Positions 32,477-39,695 of a stretch of 51,934 bases of DNA are shown one piece after another. Source of the DNA: Kiritimatiellia bacterium (GTDB lineage Bacteria; Verrucomicrobiota; Kiritimatiellia; JAFGHX01); the NCBI GenBank assembly GCA_016929905.1, contig JAFGHX010000168.1, positions 1 through 51,934 of the forward strand. Direction: 5' to 3'. Under the pieces are notes generated by a model. The model saw only the letters and a program-made list of their open reading frames with translations, had not been told where the DNA came from and searched no databases. A program made the translations under genes and the position numbers. The first letter of the stretch is position 1; every line of letters begins with the position of its first letter.

Positions 32477-34747
32477 CTAGTCCGCCGGCTCCACCACGAC
32501 CGCGCGCTCGGCGTCGACGCACACGATCACCTTCTCGCCGAGCGCCAGATACTTCTTCAATTCCGGCTTCTCGGCCAGCAGCTTGAAATACGCTTCGCTT
32601 GCGTAGGCCACCTTCGTCTCCTTCATGCCTTTCTTGTAGTCGCGGTCGACCCACACGCCGTTGACGAGATAGAAGATCTTGCCGCCCACATGACGGACGT
32701 TGGCCGCGACCCGTCCCGAGGCGTCTTCTTTCTGCTTGTAGCGCTCGATCGTTTCGCTCAGCTCGATCGCGTCGGCGCCGTCCTGGCGGCTGAAATAGTC
32801 CCGCACCTCTTCATCGCGTCCGCCGACGACCTGCGCCTTGCCGCTGACGCCCTGTACGCTCAGCGCTTCCGGCGCGGCGCCGGCGTCCGCCTCGAAGACC
32901 GGCACGGGCGCGCTGGCGGCCGGCTCCGCCCCGCGCGTCGGCGCCGGGGCCGCGGCCCGGCCGCTGGCCGTGAAGCCGGACTTCCAGACCCGTTCGCGCC
33001 TGGCAACCCCGTGCGTTTCGTACGCCTTGTCGTCCTCCAGCACGAGATAGGAGGTGTACGGGGTCATGATCCCGTATTCCTGGCTGAGGCGCAGCACCTC
33101 GTCTTTCAACTCCTGCTCCTCGCCGTGCAGCCGGATCTGATCCAGCAGGTAGCCGACCCGGCGTGTCGCCCACAGCCGGGGGATGAAGTCGTTGTCCGCG
33201 TTCCGGGCCGGGAAATCCGCCTCATACACGAACTCGCGCGCCTGCCCGTTCACCTCGCCCGTGAGCCGGATCGCCACGTGCCCGTCGCCCGCGTAACGGC
33301 CGAACAGCGTGAGCTGGCCGCCCGAAAACAGGTTCGGCAACGCCTGCGGGTGAAGGTGTTTCACCTGCAGCTTCTCGACGACCACCTTCGGCTCCGTCAG
33401 GACCGGATGGCTGATCTTGTCGTAAAAGGCGGAGACCTCCATTTCGATGTCTTCGTCGGGCTTCACGTACTGGGACGTGCCGCCGTGTTGGCCCGAGAGC
33501 TTGTCGAGCAGATGGATGTTCACCTTCTCGCCCACGCCGAATACGAACAGCCGCGTTCGTGCCCCGAGATTCTTCGCGACGTTCGCCACAATCTGCTCGG
33601 GATCCGTCTCCCCGATGGTCGGCTTGCCGTCGGTGAGAAACACGATCGTGTAGGGGCGCTGCGCGTCACGCTTGGCCCCCAGCGCCAGGAGCAGCGCGCT
33701 GCCGATGTCCGTCCCGCCGCGTGCCGTCATCTTTTCGACGAACGCCAGCCCCATCTTCCGGTTCTCGTCGTTCACAGCCAGCAACTGGCCGTCCAACGCA
33801 TCGACGTCGGTGCTGAACCGGATCACGTTGAAACGGTCCCCTTCGTTCAGCCGGTTGACGCAGTACTTCAGCGCTTCGCGCGCCTGCCGCATCTTGTCGC
33901 CCGCCATGCTGCCCGATGTGTCGATCACAAAGGCGATGTCCCGGTGTATGACCTGGTCCTTGGGCGGGGCGACTTCCGGGCTCAACAGCATCATGAAGAA
34001 CCCGTCTTCGTCCTTGACCGCATGCGTCAGCAGATTCAGGCCGAACGCCTTCTCCGATACCCCGTAGTAGAGCACGAAGTCCCGGTCCAGTACGCTCTTG
34101 TCTTCCTCGAACCCGATCGTCGCCTCGTGCTCGCCCTTGCGGCTGATGCCGACCTTGTGCGAGGGCGAGTAGACGTTCTTGATGGGGACCGTGGACCGGA
34201 TTTGCGCGCTGACGGTGAAGTCGTCGAGCGTGCGCGATGCGCGCTCGGCGGTCTTCAGCGGGTAGACCAGCTTGTAAAGGCCGGCCTCGTACGGCAGCGC
34301 CTGCGAATAGGAAATCTCGATCCGCTGTTCGCCCAGCCGCGGGACGGGGTAGACCCGCATCCTGAACAGGCGCCCGCCCATGTGCTCCAGCAACCCGGGA
34401 TCCCTCATGCGCCGGACGATGTCCTCGTAAATGCGCCGCGCTTTGTCCTTTTCGACCAGCTCCCCGCTCATTCGCTTCCCGTTGATGTACATGGCGAACT
34501 CGCCGATGCTCGCGTCTTCCGGCAGCGGAAACACGTAGGTGGCTTCCAGGTCGCGGTCGACGCTGTTCTGGAAAACCTGCTCAATGTGAATGTCGCCGGC
34601 CCCGTTCTTGATCTGGATCCGGACCCGCTGGTGCTTGATCGCCAGGGGCGGTATGCTCTCGTCTTTCGGAATGAGCATGCCCGAACCGTACGCGTCGAGG
34701 GCCAGCAGAGCCACTAGCAGGATGCCTGCGGATAACGTTCGCTTCAT
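32477..34747 (-). CDS. Secreted VIT and VWA domain protein
   Basis: The 756-residue protein has a signal peptide (ILLVALLALDAYGSG). A VIT domain follows (about 25-165: VEQVFQNSVDRDLEATYVFPLPEDA-like, broken into HIEQVFQNS and YVFPLPED). The VWA domain has the MIDAS motif DTSGS near residue 276. After about residue 455 an uncharacterised tail includes a Pro/Ala linker and a final conserved-looking block ending KVIVCVDAERAVVVEP. Proteins of this kind resemble inter-alpha-trypsin inhibitor heavy chains and are envelope proteins of unknown job. AGGAGG precedes the ATG. The ARPP-1 gene lies 13 bases upstream on the same strand. Confidence 0.9.
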   Translation of the reverse strand: MKRTLSAGILLVALLALDAYGSGMLIPKDESIPPLAIKHQRVRIQIKNGAGDIHIEQVFQNSVDRDLEATYVFPLPEDASIGEFAMYINGKRMSGELVEKDKARRIYEDIVRRMRDPGLLEHMGGRLFRMRVYPVPRLGEQRIEISYSQALPYEAGLYKLVYPLKTAERASRTLDDFTVSAQIRSTVPIKNVYSPSHKVGISRKGEHEATIGFEEDKSVLDRDFVLYYGVSEKAFGLNLLTHAVKDEDGFFMMLLSPEVAPPKDQVIHRDIAFVIDTSGSMAGDKMRQAREALKYCVNRLNEGDRFNVIRFSTDVDALDGQLLAVNDENRKMGLAFVEKMTARGGTDIGSALLLALGAKRDAQRPYTIVFLTDGKPTIGETDPEQIVANVAKNLGARTRLFVFGVGEKVNIHLLDKLSGQHGGTSQYVKPDEDIEMEVSAFYDKISHPVLTEPKVVVEKLQVKHLHPQALPNLFSGGQLTLFGRYAGDGHVAIRLTGEVNGQAREFVYEADFPARNADNDFIPRLWATRRVGYLLDQIRLHGEEQELKDEVLRLSQEYGIMTPYTSYLVLEDDKAYETHGVARRERVWKSGFTASGRAAAPAPTRGAEPAASAPVPVFEADAGAAPEALSVQGVSGKAQVVGGRDEEVRDYFSRQDGADAIELSETIERYKQKEDASGRVAANVRHVGGKIFYLVNGVWVDRDYKKGMKETKVAYASEAYFKLLAEKPELKKYLALGEKVIVCVDAERAVVVEPAD

Positions 34748-34760
34748 CGTTCTTTCCTCC

Positions 34761-35858
34761 TTATTCCCGTTCCTCTCTCATCGGCATGGGTCGGACCGCG
34801 TGTCCGGGAAACAACGCCGTGTGGACGGATTCCCCGTCCCGTACCAGGGCCGACCCTGCGACCGGGCCGCTGATTCGGACCAGGCGTCCGAGCCCGGGTG
34901 TGTGCCGGTCGCTGAAGTGGGCGTCATACACGCCGTTCAGGAACGCGCGCACGTCCTGCGCCGTGATCCCGCCCCACGCGGGCGCCGGCCGCACAAGATA
35001 ATCCACGGCCTGTGAGCGGCAGAGCTTCTCCCAGAGCTGCGAGAAGACGCGGGGATCGGCAAAGATGTCGGCGCATACGATGCGGTTCCCATGCGTGAAG
35101 ACCGCTCCGACCGTTCGCCGCGGCCAGCGCCGGCGGAACTGCCTGATGCAGGCGTCCAATTCGCCGCTTACCCTCGCATCTTCGTACACGCGCTGGTAGT
35201 CGAGGGTCGGCGAGGCAACGTTCGCGCGCCGGAGCTGCTCGTCGACCTCGCGCCAGATCTCGCCCTGCTCAGCGCCGCGGGTAGAGTACTCGCGCAGGCG
35301 CGGGTGGGCAAGCACGCCCGCACTCTCGAAACCGGGCTCGTCCCCCGCCCACCGGTCCCGTTCGACGCAGTAAACGGGCACGAACACGAAATCCGACCGG
35401 GCCGGCAGCAGGACGTCGTCCCGGATGATCCGGTTCTGCCTGCCGCCGCGGATGACCTCGCCCGCCATCAGGAACACCTCATGGTCCGAGTGGTTGCGCA
35501 CGGCCACCTCGGGCACATGCGCGCTCTCCTTTTCGCGGATCGTCAGCCACCCGCGATCGAGCGCCTCATCAAGCGTCCCTGTGCCGCCCGGCCGCCCCGC
35601 TCCGGCTCGAAACAGGGGGAACACGGTCAGCGCGCGGTGTGAAAACGGGGCGCCAACCTCCACCCCCCGCACCTGCCGCCGCACCGCCTCGCCCCCTCCA
35701 ACCGGCGGCGGTGCAATTTCTCGGCGGGGCGGCTCGGGCGGCTCGGGCGGCTGAACGGGCTGCCCCGCTGAGTAATCGGACTCCAGATAGGCGCCATAAA
35801 CCGGTCGGCAAAGCCCCGCAACCAGCATCAGCAGCGATAATCGGTTCCAGACAGACAT
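34761..35858 (-). CDS. Exported ARPP-1/DUF6569-family protein
   Basis: The 365-residue protein has a signal peptide (LLMLVAGLCRPVYG) and a Pro-rich linker (about residues 34-55). The conserved block that follows is LTVFPLF, LMAGEVIRGGRQNRIIRDDVLLPA and FVPVYCVERDRW, the hallmark of the ARG/PARP-linked ARPP-1 (DUF6569) family. Its function is not known. It forms a minus-strand pair with the VIT/VWA gene (13-base gap), so the two are probably co-expressed and may act together in the envelope. Confidence 0.82.
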   Translation of the reverse strand: MSVWNRLSLLMLVAGLCRPVYGAYLESDYSAGQPVQPPEPPEPPRREIAPPPVGGGEAVRRQVRGVEVGAPFSHRALTVFPLFRAGAGRPGGTGTLDEALDRGWLTIREKESAHVPEVAVRNHSDHEVFLMAGEVIRGGRQNRIIRDDVLLPARSDFVFVPVYCVERDRWAGDEPGFESAGVLAHPRLREYSTRGAEQGEIWREVDEQLRRANVASPTLDYQRVYEDARVSGELDACIRQFRRRWPRRTVGAVFTHGNRIVCADIFADPRVFSQLWEKLCRSQAVDYLVRPAPAWGGITAQDVRAFLNGVYDAHFSDRHTPGLGRLVRISGPVAGSALVRDGESVHTALFPGHAVRPMPMREERE

Positions 35859-36293
35859 TCTCCACCTCCGGGTATCGGCGGTTCTGGTGGATTAGACGCC
35901 TGAAAGCGGACAAACGTTCCCGGAAAAATCAAATGTCCCGCGGACATTCCCCTTGACATCCCCGCCCCCGGTGCCAGATTCCACGGCGAATCGGAGTCTT
36001 GAGCCGCAACGCAGGAGGGTGTAGCTGAGACGAGAACCCGTGTGGGGATAAGACCGGTCGGGTGGCATCCGCTGCACGCAGAGTCAGAACGCTTGCCATG
36101 TCCAGAATCCCGCCAGAATCACACACACCGGATCTTGTACTGCGCTTTTGTTTGGCTGCCCGTGACAGATCTCGTTGCTTCGCATTCAGGGTTTCTGCTG
36201 AGTACATCTTCCTGCATGGCCGGGCGAGGACGCCCGGCCTACTCCCTACGCCGGTGATATCCAGCCGAGAGCTGCTTTGATAAGGAGGAGGAC
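35859..36293. other. 435-base divergent intergenic region with palindrome and hairpin
   Basis: No gene is evident. It holds a perfect palindrome AATGTCC-CGC-GGACATT (35932-35948). A TTGACA at 35953-35958 with a weak CAGATT 16 bases later reads toward the selenium remnant. A REP-like hairpin GGCCGGGC-GAGGAC-GCCCGGCC lies at 36218-36239. The palindrome next to the -35 box could be an operator. The region ends in the strong Shine-Dalgarno AAGGAGGAGG of the YedE fragment. Confidence 0.45.
36218..36239. repeat. REP-like GC-rich hairpin
   Basis: A perfect 8-bp stem (GGCCGGGC / GCCCGGCC) with loop GAGGAC. No T-run follows on either side. It resembles short dispersed hairpins found between genes in PVC-group genomes (impression, not checked). 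Confidence 0.5.
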
Positions 36294-36710
36294 ATGACCC
36301 ATACAGCGGGGAGTGTGCGCGATGGTGTCACCCGGTTCTTCGCCTCAAGGGCCGGAATCCTCGCAGTCGGGAGCTTCATCGGGCTCATCGCCGTATTGCT
36401 TCAGAAACTCGGCAACCCGCCGAACGCGGGGATCTGCGTGGCGTGTTTCGAGCGGGACATCGCGGGCGCGGTGGGCCTGCATCGCGCGCGGGCCGTGCAG
36501 TATATCCGGCCGGAGATCATCGGGTTCGTGATGGGTGCGCTCATGGCCGCCCTCCTGTTCGGCGAGTTCAGGCCGCGCGGCGGTTCGGCGCCGGTCGTCC
36601 GCCTGTCGCCAGGGTTCCGGAATACGGAGGACGAGATCCGCCGCGCCGCCAGCGCGGTGCGCGGCATCGTCTCTGCACTCGATCGGCCGCCCGGCCGTCG
36701 GTCAACCTGA
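36294..36710 (+). pseudogene. Hybrid remnant: YedE selenium-transporter start joined to a class V aminotransferase tail
   Basis: Residues 1 to about 102 match YedE-type putative selenium transporters: FFASRAGILAVGSFIG, LLQKLGNPPNAGICVACF, RDIAGAVGLHRA and VQYIRPEIIGFVMGA. YedE proteins are over 300 residues, so about two thirds is missing. From about 36602 the same frame reads VRLSPGFRNTEDEIRRAASAVRGIV, which fits the C-terminus of cysteine-desulfurase or selenocysteine-lyase-type class V aminotransferases. Such genes neighbour yedE and selD in selenium loci. The junction looks like a deletion that fused both ends in frame. Translation signals are intact (AAGGAGGAGG, ATG), but the product cannot be a working transporter. 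Confidence 0.68.
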
Positions 36711-37643
36711 CGCGCCGTTCCGTTCGGTTGCCTCGCGTGTGAACAGAACGTTTCCGAACCCTTCAGGGTCCCAGCGTTTGTGTTCCAGCATGGACGCGGC
36801 GTACCCGTGGGATCGCATCAGGGCCGCAACAGCCCCGTCCGCTTCCGTCTCGCAAATCACATGGCGCGGCGCCGAACGCTTCAGCGTTCCCGCCATGCCC
36901 GTCAACACCCGGGCCTCTTGGCCTTCGACGTCAATCTTGACCATGTCCAGCCGCGGAATCGCCCATTCGTGAACCAGGCTGTCCAGCGTGCGCGTCGCGA
37001 CGCGTATGACGTTCTTCTCGGAGAATCGGCCCGCGGCCAGGTCCGCCTCAGATGCGGCAAGCCGGGAAATCCCCGCGTTGTCCGGCACGTTCGAGAGATA
37101 GAAGGGAACGTCATCGGCGTTGGTGTCGCACAGCGCGATATCGCTCAGGACCACGCGTGGCCCAAAACGGTTCTTGGCCACCATGGCTCGCAGGTGCCCA
37201 AGAAGCTGTCGGTTGGGCTCAAAGGCGTAGACGCGTCCGTGACGGCCCACCAGGCTGGCCGCCAGCGCCGTGAAGTAGCCGTAGAGGGCGCCGATATCCA
37301 GGAACGCGTCGCCCGGCCTGAGTGCCGAAGCCATGAAGTCAGCCGTCTGCGCCTCGTAACGCACGCGCTTGAAGTACATCTCCTTGAACAGTCCGCCGAT
37401 CTGAACGCGGATCTTGGCCCGGGTCGGCGGAACCGCCAGCCATCTGAACCCGCGGCCGCCGGCCAGCGCGCGCGCCGGCAGTTCCTCCAACAGACGCCAC
37501 CAGAGCGCCTTGAAGGGGGGCACCCGGCGGCAACTCCTCAGCAGGCGCACAATCGCGCTTCCCGCCGATTCCGACCGCAGCGCGAGCGCGACAAGCCCCC
37601 GCGTTGCGGCGTCCGCAGCCTGCTGCCATGTCCGGGCGGACAA
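36702..37643 (-). CDS. FkbM-family methyltransferase
   Basis: The 313-residue protein has the SAM loop FLDIGALYGYFTALAA, VYAFEPN at the end of strand 2 and the FkbM signature MVKIDVEGQEARVL. The family O-methylates sugars and other small or surface molecules. The start is the TTG at 37643, backed by AAGGAGG about 10 bases upstream; no suitable ATG is in frame. It lies on the opposite strand between two selenium-gene remnants. Its stop overlaps the end of the YedE/aminotransferase hybrid by nine bases, so it probably arrived with the event that broke that locus. Confidence 0.85.
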   Translation of the reverse strand: MSARTWQQAADAATRGLVALALRSESAGSAIVRLLRSCRRVPPFKALWWRLLEELPARALAGGRGFRWLAVPPTRAKIRVQIGGLFKEMYFKRVRYEAQTADFMASALRPGDAFLDIGALYGYFTALAASLVGRHGRVYAFEPNRQLLGHLRAMVAKNRFGPRVVLSDIALCDTNADDVPFYLSNVPDNAGISRLAASEADLAAGRFSEKNVIRVATRTLDSLVHEWAIPRLDMVKIDVEGQEARVLTGMAGTLKRSAPRHVICETEADGAVAALMRSHGYAASMLEHKRWDPEGFGNVLFTREATERNGASG

Positions 37644-37720
37644 TGCCGTTCTTCCTCCTTGCCGAGGCCGCCATTATGCGCTTGCATTCGCCGGCGTGCT
37701 AGACTATTCGGCACATCCGG

Positions 37721-37963
37721 AACGGACTGGTGCCCGGCGGTGCCTACAAGAACAAGGATGCCGCGGCGCACCGACTCCAGATCGATCCCGCCCTCGACGA
37801 GAGTGTCGGCCTTCTCGCGTGCGACCCGCAGATCTCCGGCGGACTCGCTCTGGCCCTGCCGGCGGACCGGGCCGCCGCCTTCCTGCGGGCGGCCCGCGCC
37901 CGCGGCCTGAACCCCGCCCGCATCGGCGAATTCGACCGCTCCGGCCTCATCCGCTTAGCCTGA
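37721..37963 (+). pseudogene. selD: selD remnant (C-terminus of selenide, water dikinase)
   Basis: The frame from 37721 reads NGLVPGGAYKNKD, then LLACDPQISGGLALALPADRA and ARIGEF. These are the conserved end of SelD (VPGGxxxN, then DPQTSGG, then IGE). A full SelD is about 340 residues; only about the last 80 remain. The N-terminal half with the catalytic Cys/Sec and the Lys is gone, replaced by the promoter side of the FkbM gene. A stop codon (37700-37702) closes the frame upstream. SelD makes selenophosphate, which the formate dehydrogenase downstream would need. Confidence 0.8.
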
Positions 37964-38209
37964 ACCTGCGTGTGCCGTCTTTCGCGGAACAGCGGCGCAA
38001 CACGCCGGCCCGGGGGCCAAGACCGCTGCCCTTGGCCTGCGCTGAGGGCCGTCGGGCATTAGCCCTCCGGCCGCGCCTTCCGGCCCTGCGTGGCGTTGCG
38101 ACCCTTGCGGCCAAAAAAAAGTCTCGTCTTGTTCTTGACAGTTTCGCGCGGACGCGATAGCGTATGGAAATGTCAAAAATTTGACGATTTGCCCGAGGGC
38201 GGACACCGG
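37964..38209 (+). promoter_or_regulatory. Promoter and operator region of the hdr-flx-fdh operon
   Basis: A consensus -35 TTGACA lies at 38135-38140. With 17-base spacing, TAGCGT (38158-38163) is a weak -10. Just downstream, at 38172-38185, is the perfect palindrome GTCAAA-AA-TTTGAC. It sits about where transcription would start, a place suited to a repressor. The spacing of arms is not that of an FNR/CRP site. A further hairpin GGCCAAG / CTTGGCC (38015-38037) is upstream. All of this is inference from sequence shape. Confidence 0.5.
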
Positions 38210-38767
38210 ATGAAGGCCGACAAGACTTTTGCCGACGAGGTGATGAAGCGCAGCGGGCAGGATATTCATGCCTGCTACCAGTGCCTGAAATGCTTCGTCG
38301 GTTGTCCCGTTGCCGCCTATATGGACTACAAGCCCAACACCGTCATCCGCATGATCCAGTACGGAGAACGGGAGAAAGTGCTCAAGAGCCACGCGATCTG
38401 GCTTTGCGTTTCCTGCATGACCTGCGGCGCACGCTGTCCCAATGACGTGGACATGAGTGCGGTGTTCGACACCCTCCGCGAAATGTCGCGCGAAGCCGGC
38501 TATGCCCACGAGGCCGAGCGCACCGTGGTTGTCCTGCACGAAGAGTTCGTCCGCAACGTGAAACTCTGGGGTCGGCTGCATGAGGTGACGTTCTTCATCC
38601 CTCACATGCTGCGGAGCCTGGACCTGTTCTCAAACCTGCCTTCCGGCCTGGCGCTCATGGCCCGCGGGAAGCTGCCTTTCATCCCCAAGCAGATCGACGG
38701 CATCGAAGAGATTTGGCGCCTCTATCGCGAGGGGTACAAGACGAAAGGCGAGCTCGGCCAGTCGTGA
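38210..38767 (+). CDS. hdrC: Heterodisulfide reductase subunit C-like
   Basis: The 185-residue protein has two [4Fe-4S] ferredoxin motifs, CYQCLKCFVGCP (about residues 22-33) and CVSCMTCGARCP (about 66-77), in the HdrC arrangement. It passes electrons between HdrA and HdrB. It opens the operon; hdrB follows after 61 bases. I chose ATG 38210, behind GAGGGCGG; the longer frame upstream runs through promoter sequence. Confidence 0.88.
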   Translation: MKADKTFADEVMKRSGQDIHACYQCLKCFVGCPVAAYMDYKPNTVIRMIQYGEREKVLKSHAIWLCVSCMTCGARCPNDVDMSAVFDTLREMSREAGYAHEAERTVVVLHEEFVRNVKLWGRLHEVTFFIPHMLRSLDLFSNLPSGLALMARGKLPFIPKQIDGIEEIWRLYREGYKTKGELGQS

Positions 38768-38828
38768 GCGGCTCAGCGTTGTGCGATTCGCGCATAACGA
38801 TGGAGCCGTACACCGCGGCCTGACCACG

Positions 38829-39692
38829 ATGACGACGGAAGTGTCATTCTATCCCGGATGCACCGCCCATTCCACGGGCCTGGAATACAGCCTCAGCCTG
38901 CACGCCGTCTTTGAGCGGCTGGGCGTCAAGCTGACCGAGATCGACGACTGGAACTGCTGCGGCGGAGCGGCGGCCCACTGCCTCAGCGAACTGCTCGGGC
39001 TGGCGTTGCCGGCGCGCAACATCGCGCAGGCCCAGAAGCTGGACCTGCCGTTGGCGATTCCGTGCCCGGGCTGCTTCAACGCCGTGAAGCGCGCGCAGCA
39101 CGCGCTGGAAAGCGATCCGGCCAAGAAGCAGCAGCTGCAGCGGATCATCGGCTTCGAGTACAAGGGCGGCCTGCAGGTGAAGGCCATGCATGAGGTGCTG
39201 CTGGAGCAGGTCGGCCTGGAGAAGGTTGCCGGCCACGTGCGGAAGCCGCTGGCCGGGCTGAAGGTGGCGTCGTACTACGGGTGCGCGCTGGTCCGCAATC
39301 CGAAGATCGTGCGGATGGGCGATCACGAGAACCCGATGTTCCTCGATGAACTCGTCGAGGCGCTGGGCGGCCGCGCGCAGGACTGGTCCTACAAGGTCGA
39401 CTGCTGCGGCGCGGACCTTGCGATGACACACGGCAAGATCGCGAAGGACCTGGCCGACAAGATCTGCGTGGGTGCCGTCGAGGCCGGCGCCGACTGCATC
39501 ATGAGCAGTTGCGGGCTGTGCCAGATCAATCTGGACATGAAGCAGACGGGCAGGAACAGCCCGAAGATACCGGTCCTGTATTTCACGGAGTTGATGGGCG
39601 TGGCGTTCGACGTGCCGGGCCGCAACGTCTGGTGGATGAAGCACATGGTGGACCCGGAACCGATGCTGCGCGCGCACGGAATGCTGGAGTAA
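38829..39692 (+). CDS. hdrB: Heterodisulfide reductase subunit B-like
   Basis: The 287-residue protein has two CCG domains: DWNCCGGAAAH with the preceding YPGCTAHSTG, and DCCGADLAMTHGK with YYGCALVR and SSCGLC. These bind the unusual [4Fe-4S] clusters that reduce disulfides in HdrB. In bacteria without coenzyme M the true disulfide is unknown (in Desulfovibrio a DsrC-like protein is proposed). No dsrC is in the window. hdrA begins 3 bases after its stop. Confidence 0.88.
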   Translation: MTTEVSFYPGCTAHSTGLEYSLSLHAVFERLGVKLTEIDDWNCCGGAAAHCLSELLGLALPARNIAQAQKLDLPLAIPCPGCFNAVKRAQHALESDPAKKQQLQRIIGFEYKGGLQVKAMHEVLLEQVGLEKVAGHVRKPLAGLKVASYYGCALVRNPKIVRMGDHENPMFLDELVEALGGRAQDWSYKVDCCGADLAMTHGKIAKDLADKICVGAVEAGADCIMSSCGLCQINLDMKQTGRNSPKIPVLYFTELMGVAFDVPGRNVWWMKHMVDPEPMLRAHGMLE

Positions 39693-39695
39693 CGG

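Noticed and set aside
32156..34717. An 853-codon open frame on the plus strand
   Set aside because: Antisense shadow of the VIT/VWA gene; no start signal and biased composition.
38112..38119. A-run after a GC stretch as a terminator
   Set aside because: The run is A on the plus strand and lies upstream of any hairpin when read on the minus strand, so it does not fit intrinsic termination in either direction.
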